The notes below the pieces were generated by a model, which did no database searches, had not been told where the DNA came from, and saw only the letters and a program-made list of their open reading frames with translations. A stretch of 64,000 nucleotides of DNA from Pontibacter fetidus. Lineage in GTDB: Bacteria; Bacteroidota; Bacteroidia; Cytophagales; Hymenobacteraceae. A program made the translations under genes and the position numbers. The stretch covers positions 1-64,000 of the forward strand of contig NZ_JAAEAA010000014.1 in NCBI RefSeq assembly GCF_010119545.1. Direction: 5' to 3'. This document shows positions 16,161-25,472 of this stretch, piece by piece; the stretch's first letter is position 1; each line of letters begins with the position of its first letter.

Positions 16161-18422
16161 CTACTTAAACATCCCCTTCAGTTTAGCCAGCTTCGCCTGG
16201 AAATCATCCATCGGTTCTTCTTCTTTTTTGTTGCTGCCTTTGCTGTTTCGGTCTCTGTTGCCGCCTGTTGGTTTAGGTGCAGCCGGGTCGCCTTTCATAC
16301 TCAGCGAGATACGCTTGCGGCCGGCATCTACTTCCAATACAGTTACTTCCACCTTCTGCCCCACCTTTACGGCATCGTGCGGGTTGCTTATGAAACGGTC
16401 GGATAAATGGCTCACGTGAACCAAACCATCCTGGTGCACCCCTATATCTACGAACGCTCCGAAAGCGGTAATGTTGGTAACAATTCCTGGTAACTTCATG
16501 CCTTCACGCAGGTCTTTTATTTCATTCACGCCTTCTGTAAAGCTAAAGGCCTCGAAGGTCTGGCGCGGGTCGCGGCCTGGCTTGGCAAGTTCGTTTACAA
16601 TATCCTGTAACGTTGGTAAACCTACCGTTTCAGTAACATATTTTTTCAGGTTTATCTGTTTACGGAGTTCATCTTTCTGCATCAGGTCCTGCACAGTTAC
16701 ACCCAGGTCTTTTGCCATCTGCTCCACGACTGGGTAACTCTCAGGGTGCACCGCCGAAGCATCCAGTGGATTTTTCGCATCACGGATCCTTAAGAAACCT
16801 GCTGCCTGCTCAAAAGCCTTGTCTCCTAAACGAGGGACTTTTTTTAGTTCAGCGCGGGTATGGAATGGACCATTCTCGTTGCGGTACTCTACTATATTTT
16901 GCGCCAACGCTGGTCCCAAGCCGGAAACATACGTTAATAGCTGCTTGCTGGCAGTGTTCACTTCTACACCCACAGCGTTCACACAGCTCATTACCACGTC
17001 GTCCAGCGAGTGTTTCAAGGCAGACTGGTCTACATCGTGCTGGTACTGGCCTACGCCTATACTTTTCGGGTCAATCTTTACTAGTTCGGCCAACGGGTCC
17101 ATCAATCGGCGACCGATAGATACAGCACCACGTACCGTAACATCCTGGTCCGGGAATTCTTCGCGGGCTACGTCTGAGGCACTATAGATAGAAGCACCAC
17201 TTTCATTCACCATCACCACCATAATAGATGCAGGCAGTTTCAGGGATTTTACAAAGGCTTCGGTTTCGCGGCTGGCCGTACCATTACCGATAGCAATAGC
17301 CTCAACTTCGAAGCGGGTAACCATGTAACGAACCGCCTGCGCTGCTTCGTCCTGTTGGCGCTGGCCCGAGTGTGCATAAATAGTTTCGTTGTGTAATAGC
17401 TTGCCTTGCTTATCCAGCACCACCGATTTCACACCCGTTCTGAAACCAGGGTCCAAAGCCAACACCGTTTTCTGGCCAAGTGGCGAGGATAATAATAACT
17501 GGCGCAGGTTATCAGCAAATACACGGATGGCTTCTTCATCGGCACGTTTCTTTGAGCTTAGGCGCACTTCGGTTTCCATGCTCATTTTCAGCAGGCGCTT
17601 GTAGCAATCTTTGGCTGCCAGCTTCACCTGTTCCGATGCCGCGCTGTTGCCCTGTACAAACATGGCTTCCAGTTTGGCAAGTGCTTCCTCTTCATCCGGC
17701 TGGGCGCTCAGCATCAACACGTTTTCGGTTTCGCCGCGGCGCATTGCCAATATGCGGTGAGATGGTGCTTTCTCGATCGGCTCTTCCCATTCAAAGTAGT
17801 CTTTAAACTTCTGACCTTCCTCTTCCTTGCCCAGCATCACACGGCTCTTAAACACCCCTTTCTTCTCGAAAAGCTGGCGCATGGTGGCACGGGCTTCTGC
17901 GTTTTCGTTCATCCACTCGGCCATAATGTCGCGGGCACCGGCAAGGGCTTCGGCAGTATCTTTCACTTCTTTCTCTTCCGAGATATAGTTAGCGGCTTCG
18001 GCATCCACGTCAAAGTTTTCCTGTTCAAACAGGCGCTGTGCCAGTGGCTCCAGTCCTTTTTCGCGGGCTATAGTTGCTTTGGTGCGGCGTTTAGGTTTGT
18101 ATGGCAGGTAAATATCTTCCAGCACGGCCATAGTTTCGGCAGCCATGATCTGGTCTTCCAGCTCCGGAGTCAATTTTTCCTGGTCTCTGATCGATTTCAG
18201 GATGCTGTCGCGGCGCTTGTCCAGTTCGCGCAGCTGCTCCAAACGGTCGCGGATGGCGGCTACCTGCACTTCGTCCAGCGAGCCGGTGGCTTCTTTTCGG
18301 TAACGGGAGATAAACGGCACCGTGGCTCCTTCATCCAGTAAGGTAGCTGTCGCCTCGATCTGCTTAATGGTAATGTTTAGCTCCGAAGCAATTTTAAGTA
18401 AATGCGTTATGTTGAAATCCAT
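16161..18422 (-). CDS. tex: Tex family RNA-binding transcription accessory protein
   Basis: 753 residues from MDFNITHLLKIASEL (ATG at 18422). Domain order is that of Tex: N-terminal helical part with VPFISRYRKEATGSLDEVQ, YqgF-like RNase H fold near VLALDPGFRTGVKSVVLD, helix-hairpin-helix segments (YVSGLGPALAQNIVEYR), and a C-terminal S1 domain (GIVTNITAFGAFVDIGVHQDGLVHVSHLS ... KRISLSMK, shown here only as its ends). A basic tail follows. Tex binds RNA and influences transcription and translation; usual length is 720-780. Confidence 0.95.
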   Translation of the reverse strand: MDFNITHLLKIASELNITIKQIEATATLLDEGATVPFISRYRKEATGSLDEVQVAAIRDRLEQLRELDKRRDSILKSIRDQEKLTPELEDQIMAAETMAVLEDIYLPYKPKRRTKATIAREKGLEPLAQRLFEQENFDVDAEAANYISEEKEVKDTAEALAGARDIMAEWMNENAEARATMRQLFEKKGVFKSRVMLGKEEEGQKFKDYFEWEEPIEKAPSHRILAMRRGETENVLMLSAQPDEEEALAKLEAMFVQGNSAASEQVKLAAKDCYKRLLKMSMETEVRLSSKKRADEEAIRVFADNLRQLLLSSPLGQKTVLALDPGFRTGVKSVVLDKQGKLLHNETIYAHSGQRQQDEAAQAVRYMVTRFEVEAIAIGNGTASRETEAFVKSLKLPASIMVVMVNESGASIYSASDVAREEFPDQDVTVRGAVSIGRRLMDPLAELVKIDPKSIGVGQYQHDVDQSALKHSLDDVVMSCVNAVGVEVNTASKQLLTYVSGLGPALAQNIVEYRNENGPFHTRAELKKVPRLGDKAFEQAAGFLRIRDAKNPLDASAVHPESYPVVEQMAKDLGVTVQDLMQKDELRKQINLKKYVTETVGLPTLQDIVNELAKPGRDPRQTFEAFSFTEGVNEIKDLREGMKLPGIVTNITAFGAFVDIGVHQDGLVHVSHLSDRFISNPHDAVKVGQKVEVTVLEVDAGRKRISLSMKGDPAAPKPTGGNRDRNSKGSNKKEEEPMDDFQAKLAKLKGMFK

Positions 18423-18650
18423 AGGCAATGTACTGATCCAGGTCAGTTTTATAAGGTAAGTATAGCTTTTATGTCTTTTATAGTTGTCCGGCCGGTTTAC
18501 CCGCAGTGTCGTGTTCACAAGTCCAGCGCTGGTCTCATCAGAAAGCCAAATTTATAGTTTATAGTTTAAAACCTAACCCTGTTGCCTCCGGAAAATTGTG
18601 GACTTTGTGCCCTGCCTGCGCCAAAAAATAGTAGTAACTTGCACTACCTC

Positions 18651-20021
18651 ATGAAGAAGAAAACAAAAAAGATACTCCTCCGGACGCTTTATTTCCTGTT
18701 GCCGCTTTTGCTGCTGCTGGCCTGTGCCATCCACCGTAACGACTATACCCCTTATCCCGAAACAGCTTATTACAAGCAAACTATAGCTGCCTTGGCCCAA
18801 CACCAACCGGTTATTTCGGAAGCAGATACCTTAAAAGTAGGTTGGGCAAAGCAAAGCATTACACCTCCGCCGCCGTTTCCGCTGGCCGGCTATGGCAAAC
18901 GTCTTGGCAAAAAATACACGTCGGTGCACGACTCTGTTTATGTGCGCACGTTTGCGTTTGATAACGGGAAACAGCAAGCCTATTTTGTAGCCTTGGATAT
19001 GCTGATAACGCCCATGACCTTAACGGCTACCCTGGATAAAGCAAGTATAAAAGCCGGACTGAAACCGGAACAGGTTTACCTCTCGGCCACGCATACGCAT
19101 ACCAGTTTTGGGGGCTGGGGCGAAAACCTGATGGGCTGGGTAATGGCCGGCACCTATAGCCAGGACCAGGTAAATAAAACGGTAAATGCGATCATCCAAA
19201 GTATAAAAAAGGCACAGTCATCAGCCCAAAAAACTAAAATTGGTTACGGAAAAGCCTTTGCCGGGCACCTGGTAGGCAACCGGCTGAACGGCCAGGAAAG
19301 TGTGCGCGACACCACCGTCAGGTTTATGAAGTTTGAGCAGGCAGATGGCGACATAGCGGTACTGGCAACCTTTGCGGCACATGCTACGGTGCTACCCTCC
19401 AAACAACAGATCCTGTCGCGCGACTACCCGGGCGCTTTTGTAGATGCCCTGGAAAAACAGGTGAGCTTTGCAGCTTTTACGGCAGGTGCTGTTGCCAGCC
19501 ACAGCCCGGTTTACCATTACCAGGATACGTTTCAGAGTGTAGATTCGATGGGGGCGCAACTGGCCCGTACTATAGTTCCGGAGTTACCTGCCACAGACAT
19601 GCACTATACTTCTACGCTAGGCTACGGCAGGTTACCAGTAACATTACCAGATCCGGAGTGGCGCATAGGCGATAATCACCACCTGGCACCCTGGCTGTTC
19701 TATCGTCTGTTTGGCCGGTATCCATCGTTTATAAGTTCGCTGCAAATAGGCAACACACTGCTTTTAGGTGCCCCCGCCGATTATTCCGGTGAGTATATGA
19801 AAGAGCTTACCCAAGTGGCAGCGCATCAAAATCAACAACTTATAGTTACCGGCTTTAATGGCGGCTACATGGGATATCTAACGCCTTCCAGGCATTACAT
19901 GCTGGATGAATACGAAGTGCGCGATATGAATTTTTATGGAAAGTGGGGTGGCGATTATATAACTTCCCTTTTCAGGAAGGTAATGAAAGCCTATAAGCCA
20001 GCGCTGGGTAATAAACTATAG
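18651..20021 (+). CDS. Neutral/alkaline ceramidase N-domain-like lipoprotein
   Basis: 456 residues from MKKKTKKILLRTL (ATG at 18651). Lipobox LLLLACAIHRN. Motifs of the neutral ceramidase superfamily are present: VGWAKQSITPPPPFPLAGYG near the start, AYFVALDML, LSATHTHTSFGGWGENL with the zinc-binding His residues, TFAAHATVLPS and FTAGAVASHSP. The length is well under that of full ceramidases (about 650), and the C-terminal immunoglobulin-like domain is missing, so this is the shorter group often annotated only as neutral/alkaline non-lysosomal ceramidase N-terminal domain protein. Substrate uncertain. Confidence 0.8.
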   Translation: MKKKTKKILLRTLYFLLPLLLLLACAIHRNDYTPYPETAYYKQTIAALAQHQPVISEADTLKVGWAKQSITPPPPFPLAGYGKRLGKKYTSVHDSVYVRTFAFDNGKQQAYFVALDMLITPMTLTATLDKASIKAGLKPEQVYLSATHTHTSFGGWGENLMGWVMAGTYSQDQVNKTVNAIIQSIKKAQSSAQKTKIGYGKAFAGHLVGNRLNGQESVRDTTVRFMKFEQADGDIAVLATFAAHATVLPSKQQILSRDYPGAFVDALEKQVSFAAFTAGAVASHSPVYHYQDTFQSVDSMGAQLARTIVPELPATDMHYTSTLGYGRLPVTLPDPEWRIGDNHHLAPWLFYRLFGRYPSFISSLQIGNTLLLGAPADYSGEYMKELTQVAAHQNQQLIVTGFNGGYMGYLTPSRHYMLDEYEVRDMNFYGKWGGDYITSLFRKVMKAYKPALGNKL

Positions 20022-20219
20022 TTTAGCTTACGTAGCGTAGTAAACATGTCAACTCTTTTCTGCAATTGATTTTGAATAATGCAATGAATATAATTGCATA
20101 ATACTCACATTTCAATCATATTCTATATAAAGTACAAAACATTACACGTAACCAGTAGTTTAACTTACTAAAGACAGTGCAATAAACAGGCTGTTATCGT
20201 TAAACTGTAATGTAATGTG

Positions 20220-20459
20220 ATGGAATTTTTGATGCCTTATTTAACTTCAGCCGTAATACTTTCGACATTTATACTATACCTGGGTTTACTGGGTTTTATA
20301 CTTACCTGGGTTTACCAGGATGCGGAACTGCGCGGGTTTAATGGCTGGGTAGTTACCATTTTTACGTTTTTAACGGGTACTATCTTTGGCACATTGGTGT
20401 GGCTGCTGATCCGCCCGAAACTGAAGAAACAATTGATCGTGCTTCATACAGAAGACTAA
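20220..20459 (+). CDS. Small membrane protein with PLDc_N-like sequence (79 aa)
   Basis: From the ATG at 20220 (MEFLMPYLTSAV); the GTG just before is also in frame. Two transmembrane segments, residues 10-32 and 43-64, with the turn VYQDAELRGFNGW between and a basic end RPKLKKQ. The WV.QDAE.RG.NGW...T...G...W.L.R layout resembles the phospholipase D nuclease N-terminal (PLDc_N) membrane module. No catalytic domain is attached. Followed by the structured element at 20477. Confidence 0.65.
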   Translation: MEFLMPYLTSAVILSTFILYLGLLGFILTWVYQDAELRGFNGWVVTIFTFLTGTIFGTLVWLLIRPKLKKQLIVLHTED

Positions 20460-20476
20460 CAACATAGTAAAGCTAT

Positions 20477-20573
20477 AACTGCCGGTTAGCGAAACACAGA
20501 GCGGAAAAAGTAAATTGTTGGGTAGTGTTGACTTACTTTTTACGCTGACGTTTTGAGAGCCGGCAGTTTTTTT
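20477..20573 (+). ncRNA. Nested two-stem structured element with T-run (terminator or small RNA)
   Basis: Outer stem AACTGCCGG (20477-20485) pairs with CCGGCAGTT (20560-20568), followed by a T-run to 20573. Inside it a second stem AGCGGAAAAAGTAA (20500-20513) pairs with TTACTTTTTACGCT (20533-20546) with one mismatch and a 19-base loop. A simple terminator needs only one of these, so a folded RNA with its own end, or a conserved 3' UTR, is possible. Seen by eye; no family recognised. Confidence 0.5.
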
Positions 20574-20748
20574 ATGCCCTTTACCTTAGTGCCTGTTTGT
20601 TCTGCTTTACATTTAAGATCAAACTATAGCTAAACCTGCACCAATGTTGCAACATTATGTTAATTTTAAATTCGTAACTTAGGCCGGTTAATTTTATTAA
20701 TAGCTGATTATCCTGTATTTTGCGTCTTTAAAATAGAACATCACCCAC

Positions 20749-21321
20749 ATGAAAAAAACTGTTTACACTATTTTCTCAGTGCTATTCGGAAGCTTGTTCC
20801 TGTACTCCTGCGAAACCTGCGATAACCCTACTATAACCGCTACTACTGCAGAAGATAACAAATGGCTGGTTTACGATTATATCAACTATTACAATCCGCT
20901 GTTCGAGAATGAGCAGGATTCCCTGATCAAGTCTTTTAAGTTCCAGAACTTTATTACCCAGAACGTACCGGGCGAAGGATCGTCGTTAACGGATGATTGC
21001 ATTGAAAGTCTTGACACGCAGGTTTTTGCACACATTGCCGATACCACCAAAAGATACCCGGCCCTGTATACCTACATCTTAAAACGACCTGATACCCTGG
21101 AAGTGCGTGTAGCTATCGAAAACCGCGGCGACTGGGCCATAGACAAAGAAAACCCTACCTATGAAACGCTGGAAGTGAATGGATTTGATTACATGGATGT
21201 GTATGAGATTAACCCGGACAGCGTGAAGGCTAACAGCGTAAAACAGATCCTGTTTAACAAGGAGTATGGTTTCCTGAAGGTAGATTTTTACGATGGCAGA
21301 CAGCTGCGCCTGTTCCGCTAA
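20749..21321 (+). CDS. Hypothetical lipoprotein (190 aa)
   Basis: Signal peptide with lipobox GSLFLYSCETC; the mature protein begins CETCDNPT. The rest is acidic and mixed alpha/beta with no recognised motif (KWLVYDYINYYNPLFENEQ, RVAIENRGDWAIDKENP). Own strong terminator follows at 21336. Function unknown; the lipoprotein call is clear. Confidence 0.7.
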   Translation: MKKTVYTIFSVLFGSLFLYSCETCDNPTITATTAEDNKWLVYDYINYYNPLFENEQDSLIKSFKFQNFITQNVPGEGSSLTDDCIESLDTQVFAHIADTTKRYPALYTYILKRPDTLEVRVAIENRGDWAIDKENPTYETLEVNGFDYMDVYEINPDSVKANSVKQILFNKEYGFLKVDFYDGRQLRLFR

Positions 21322-21335
21322 CATTTAGTACCTTT

Positions 21336-21377
21336 AAAAACAGGAAGGCCCGCTGATTCGCGGGCCTTCCTGTTTTT
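21336..21377. terminator. Strong bidirectional terminator
   Basis: An 18-bp perfect stem (AAAAACAGGAAGGCCCGC and its complement) around the loop TGATTC, between convergent genes. Confidence 0.95.
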
Positions 21378-21391
21378 AACTATAGTTCTGG

Positions 21392-21859
21392 TTACTGTTT
21401 TTCAATGCTTTTCAGCACTTCCAGGGCATTCTTTACGTGCTCCAGGGGTTTAGTCATCGAGTTAAAAATATAGCGCACGATACCATTCTTATCGATCACG
21501 TAGGTAACACGACCTGGTATAATACCGAATTTGCGCGGCACACCAAACAGGTTGCGCACCTTGTTATCCTTATCGCTGAGCAGCACAAAAGGCAGGCGAT
21601 GGCTTCGCTCAAAATCATCATGCGACTCAGAGCTATCGGAGCTGATCCCTATCACTTCGGCATTCTGCTCTTTAAATACTTCGTACTGGTCCCTGAATTC
21701 GCAGGCTTGTTTGGTGCAGCCGGGCGTGTTGTCTTTCGGGTAAAAGTATAATACCACATTCTTGTCTTTAAGCTGGCTCTTCAGGCTAAATACACTTCCG
21801 TCTGGCTTTACTAATTCAAAATCAGGGGCTTTATCGCCGACGTTTACTTTCTGGCTCAT
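21392..21859 (-). CDS. bcp: Peroxiredoxin, BCP/PrxQ type
   Basis: 155 residues, the usual length of bacterioferritin comigratory protein. Reduces hydroperoxides with thioredoxin. The active site TPGCTKQACEFRD carries the peroxidatic Cys (near residue 48) and a second Cys five residues on, the PrxQ atypical 2-Cys arrangement. Other family segments are VVLYFYPKDNTPGC, VIGISSDSSESH and RVTYVIDKNGIVRYIF. Shares a terminator with the convergent lipoprotein gene and is divergent from the glycosyltransferase operon, 120 bases away. Confidence 0.95.
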   Translation of the reverse strand: MSQKVNVGDKAPDFELVKPDGSVFSLKSQLKDKNVVLYFYPKDNTPGCTKQACEFRDQYEVFKEQNAEVIGISSDSSESHDDFERSHRLPFVLLSDKDNKVRNLFGVPRKFGIIPGRVTYVIDKNGIVRYIFNSMTKPLEHVKNALEVLKSIEKQ

Positions 21860-21979
21860 CTGGGTTTAGGTTGTTTGCTATACTTAAACAATAAGTGTAC
21901 ATAAAAGTTGGCAGTAAAGGTATCGTAGTTTTTGGTATCGCTAAGTATAATTGGGCATCTTTACACTTTAACCTGATCT

Positions 21980-22669
21980 ATGGCTCGCGTCAACGTTATC
22001 ATTCCGGCTTATAACGAAGCACTTTCTATCGGCAAAGTAGTAACAGCTATACCCGACTATGCGGACGAAGTAATTGTTGTGAATAACAACTCTACAGACA
22101 GCACCGCGAAAAAGGCCAGCTTAGCCGGCGCCACCGTGCTGCACGAGCCCAGGCCCGGTTATGGCCATGCCTGCCTCAAAGGAATTGCCTACGCCGCTGC
22201 CAAACCCGCTGAAACCCGCCCGGATATTATCGTTTTCCTGGATGGGGACTTTTCGGATTACCCGCAGGAGATGGGACTGCTTTTAAAACCTATAGTTGCC
22301 GGCAAGGCAGATATGGTAATTGGGTCGCGGGTGCTGGACAAACGCGAAGCCGGCTCGCTGCTGCCCCAGCAACTGTTTGGCAACTGGCTGGCTACCAAAC
22401 TCCTGCATTTGCTGTATGGCGTAAAATACACCGACCTGGGTCCGTTCCGGGCTATAAAACTAAGCTCACTGCTGGGGCTGAATATGCAGGACCGCACCTA
22501 TGGCTGGACCGTAGAAATGCAGGCAAAAGCAGCAAAACTAAAAGTTAAATCTGTAGAGGTGCCGGTTTCTTACCGCAAGCGCATTGGTGTTTCTAAAGTA
22601 TCTGGTACTATAAAAGGAACGGTGCTGGCGGGCTATAAAATTATTTTCACGATATTGAGGTACATGTAA
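21980..22669 (+). CDS. Family 2 glycosyltransferase, dolichyl-phosphate mannose synthase-like
   Basis: 229 residues. GT-A fold motifs: VNVIIPAYNEALSIGKVV at the start, VVNNNSTDST, VFLDGDFSDYPQEM (metal-binding DxD) and the C-terminal PVSYRKRIGVSKVSG typical of polyprenyl-phosphate sugar synthases. It lacks the membrane domain. First gene of a three-gene operon; likely makes a lipid-linked sugar at the inner membrane for the integral membrane enzyme encoded at 24132. Confidence 0.88.
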   Translation: MARVNVIIPAYNEALSIGKVVTAIPDYADEVIVVNNNSTDSTAKKASLAGATVLHEPRPGYGHACLKGIAYAAAKPAETRPDIIVFLDGDFSDYPQEMGLLLKPIVAGKADMVIGSRVLDKREAGSLLPQQLFGNWLATKLLHLLYGVKYTDLGPFRAIKLSSLLGLNMQDRTYGWTVEMQAKAAKLKVKSVEVPVSYRKRIGVSKVSGTIKGTVLAGYKIIFTILRYM

Positions 22670-22680
22670 CCGCACAACCC

Positions 22681-24135
22681 ATGACGCTAGTAGCAACTAT
22701 AGTAGTGGTAGTTTATAGTCTTTGCCTGGCCTTCATTTTCTGTTACAGCCTGGTGCAGCTGCACCTTACCTGGTTATATCTTACCCGCTCTCCCAAACAA
22801 CATCCAACTATAGTGCTGCAGGAGTGGCCGACCGTAACTGTGCAATTGCCAGTTTATAACGAGCGCTATGTGGTAGCAAGGCTGATAGATGCTGTGGCCG
22901 CTTTCGATTATCCCAAAACTAACCTGCAGATTCAGCTCCTTGACGATTCTACCGACGACACATCAACTATAATTTCTGAAAAACTGGCGTTACTCAAGCA
23001 ACAGGGCTTCAGCGTTGAACACATCAGACGAAGCGACCGCACAGGTTTTAAAGCCGGCGCTCTTCAACATGGTTTACAAACGGCTACCGGGGAGTTCGTT
23101 GCTATTTTTGATGCTGATTTTGTGCCTTCACCTGATTTTCTAAAACAAACTATAGCTGGTTTTATAAGTCCTGAAATTGGCGTGGTGCAAGCCCGCTGGG
23201 CACACCTGAACCCTAATTATTCGTTACTTACCCGGCTGCAGGCATTCGGGCTGGATGCGCATTTTACTGTAGAGCAGGTCGGGCGCAACTATGGCAACTA
23301 CTTTATAAACTTTAACGGTACAGCCGGGGTGTGGCGCAAAACCTGTATAGTTGATGCTGGTGGCTGGCATAGTGATACCCTTACCGAAGACCTGGACCTG
23401 AGCTACCGCGCACAACTGAAAAACTGGAAATTTGTGTACCAGGAGCAAACTGAGTCTCCGGCAGAACTGCCTAGTGAAATGAGCGGGTTAAAATCGCAGC
23501 AATACCGCTGGACCAAAGGTGCCGCCGAAACTGCACGCAAACACCTGGGTAATGTTCTATCTTCCCGGAAGCCTTTTTCAACTAAACTGCATGCCTTTTT
23601 TCACTTGCTCAACAGCAATGTGTTTATCTGTGTGCTTCTCACGGCTATCCTTTCTGTTCCGGTACTTTTTATTAAAGTAAGTAATGCGCAGTTTGGCTGG
23701 GTATTTAAACTGGGGACACTTTTTATAGGTAGCTTTCTGGTACTGGTGTTTTTTTACGGGGTGGCTGCCAACAGGCGGCAACAAGGTTTCAGTTTTATAG
23801 TAGATTTTTTACTTTTCCTTGCCATGTCGATGGGGATGTCGTTGCATAACAGTTTGGCGGTGGTGGAAGGCTACCTGGGACGGAAGACACCCTTTATCCG
23901 TACTCCGAAATATAACATTGTAGCCACGCAGGGCAGTTGGCAGCACAAGCTTTATACTTTACCCGGCATCAGTCTGGTTACGTGGCTGGAGGGCTTGCTG
24001 ACGCTATACTTTGTTTGGGGCATCTGGCTGGGTATTAACTATAGTAACTATGGGTTAGTACCCTTCCATCTGATGCTGGCGACCGGTTTTGGGTTAGTGT
24101 TTTTTTATACCCTGGCACACCATAAAAAAGCATGA
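22681..24135 (+). CDS. Processive-type membrane glycosyltransferase (GT2, cellulose-synthase-like)
   Basis: 484 residues. A membrane segment at 2-24 precedes the GT2 domain: VTVQLPVYNERYVVARLIDA, LLDDSTDDT, FDADFVPSPDF (DxD), NFNGTAGVWRK, TLTEDLDLSYRAQLKNW (TED) and the QQYRWTKG motif (QxxRW) of processive beta-glycan synthases. Three or four further membrane segments follow from residue 310. The gene lies 11 bases after the DPM-like gene and overlaps the next by four bases. Polymer unknown. Confidence 0.9.
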   Translation: MTLVATIVVVVYSLCLAFIFCYSLVQLHLTWLYLTRSPKQHPTIVLQEWPTVTVQLPVYNERYVVARLIDAVAAFDYPKTNLQIQLLDDSTDDTSTIISEKLALLKQQGFSVEHIRRSDRTGFKAGALQHGLQTATGEFVAIFDADFVPSPDFLKQTIAGFISPEIGVVQARWAHLNPNYSLLTRLQAFGLDAHFTVEQVGRNYGNYFINFNGTAGVWRKTCIVDAGGWHSDTLTEDLDLSYRAQLKNWKFVYQEQTESPAELPSEMSGLKSQQYRWTKGAAETARKHLGNVLSSRKPFSTKLHAFFHLLNSNVFICVLLTAILSVPVLFIKVSNAQFGWVFKLGTLFIGSFLVLVFFYGVAANRRQQGFSFIVDFLLFLAMSMGMSLHNSLAVVEGYLGRKTPFIRTPKYNIVATQGSWQHKLYTLPGISLVTWLEGLLTLYFVWGIWLGINYSNYGLVPFHLMLATGFGLVFFYTLAHHKKA

Positions 24136-25466
24136 ACGGACAAAAAAGAACTATAGCAGCTTACGGCTTACTAGCTGTTTCGGTGGTGTTGTATGCGGCA
24201 CTTGCTTATGCTACGCCGCGCCAGAACTTTACGCAGTTGGTACTCTTGTTCGGGGGCTGCTTTGCCATTTATGTATATGTAGTTAATCAGCGCTTTCCGG
24301 TGTGGCATGGCATTGCAGCAGCTATCGTATTCAGGTTGCTTTTCCTGGTAGCTACTCCCCTGCTTTCCGATGATTATTTCCGGTTTATATGGGATGGCAG
24401 GTTGCTGGCCGCGGGCATTAATCCGTACCTGTACTTGCCAGGCCATTTTGTGCAGGAAGGCGCAACTATAGTTACTGGTATCAACCAGGCACTTTTCCAG
24501 CAACTCAACTCCCCCGATTACTATAGTGTTTACCCGCCGGTGGCGCAGGCTGTTTTCTGGCTTGCCGCAAAGTTATCTCCCAACAGTATAACCGGTAGTA
24601 TCGTTGTAATCCGGGCTGTAATTTTGGTGGCAGAAGTATTCAATATCTTACTGTTATTAAAGCTATTGCGCAAAACTGGGCTACCCGATGGCTATGTGCT
24701 GTTATTTGCCCTTAACCCGCTCGTTATCCTGGAACTGACCGGTAATTTGCATTTCGAGGCACTGATGATCTTTTTTGTGCTGCTGGGCCTGTACCAGCTT
24801 TTTTACCAGCGCGTGGTGTGGGCTGGAGTTGCGTTTGGCCTTGCCGTTGGGGTTAAGTTGCTGCCGTTATTGTTTCTGCCGTTTATGTGGCGAAAAATGG
24901 GCTTAAAGCGGTTTATATACTTCCTGGCTGCCGTCGGGTTAACGCTTATAGTTATTGGTTATCCGCTCATAAATTCAGAAGTGATCGCGCATATTGCCAA
25001 CAGCATCAACCTGTACTTCCAGCGGTTTGAGTTTAATGCAAGTGTGTATTACCTGCTGCGTTGGTTTGGCATAAAATTAACAGGCTATAACCAGATCGCT
25101 ATTATAGGTCCGTTGCTCTCGGTGGTCACGTTTATAGTGGTGGTTGCGTTGGCAGCTGTAAAAAAGCTGGGCTCTGTTAAAAGGCTTATCGGGTATATGG
25201 CTGCTTCGCTTACGGTTTATTTGCTGCTGGCCACTACCGTCCACCCGTGGTACATTACCACACTGGTAGCGCTTACTGCGGCAAGTTTGTTTCGTTTTGC
25301 GATGGCCTGGTCGGGTTTGGTTATATTCAGCTATGCCGCTTACCGAACCAGTTCTTACCACGAAGACACCACGCTTATCACCCTGGAATATACCATTGTG
25401 TTACTATGGCTGTTAGTAGAACTATACCTGTACCGCCAGCGCCGCAAACACGCTAACCTTACCTGA
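24132..25466 (+). CDS. GT-C type integral membrane glycosyltransferase
   Basis: 444 residues with about ten or more membrane segments. The first outside loop carries LLSDDYFRFIWDGRLLAAGINPYLY, of which the DD and WDGR..AGINPY parts are typical of polyprenyl-phosphate-sugar-dependent GT-C enzymes such as GT87-like mannosyltransferases. The start codon overlaps the stop of the previous gene (ATGA), indicating translational coupling. A full AACTATAGTT lies in frame at 24464, read as part of AlaThrIleValThr. Likely transfers a sugar from a lipid carrier outside the inner membrane. Confidence 0.8.
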   Translation: MNGQKRTIAAYGLLAVSVVLYAALAYATPRQNFTQLVLLFGGCFAIYVYVVNQRFPVWHGIAAAIVFRLLFLVATPLLSDDYFRFIWDGRLLAAGINPYLYLPGHFVQEGATIVTGINQALFQQLNSPDYYSVYPPVAQAVFWLAAKLSPNSITGSIVVIRAVILVAEVFNILLLLKLLRKTGLPDGYVLLFALNPLVILELTGNLHFEALMIFFVLLGLYQLFYQRVVWAGVAFGLAVGVKLLPLLFLPFMWRKMGLKRFIYFLAAVGLTLIVIGYPLINSEVIAHIANSINLYFQRFEFNASVYYLLRWFGIKLTGYNQIAIIGPLLSVVTFIVVVALAAVKKLGSVKRLIGYMAASLTVYLLLATTVHPWYITTLVALTAASLFRFAMAWSGLVIFSYAAYRTSSYHEDTTLITLEYTIVLLWLLVELYLYRQRRKHANLT

Positions 25467-25472
25467 CATCAC

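Noticed and set aside
16161..18422. Large plus-strand frames overlapping tex
   Set aside because: Tex domains in the minus strand are unmistakable; the opposite frames are shadows.
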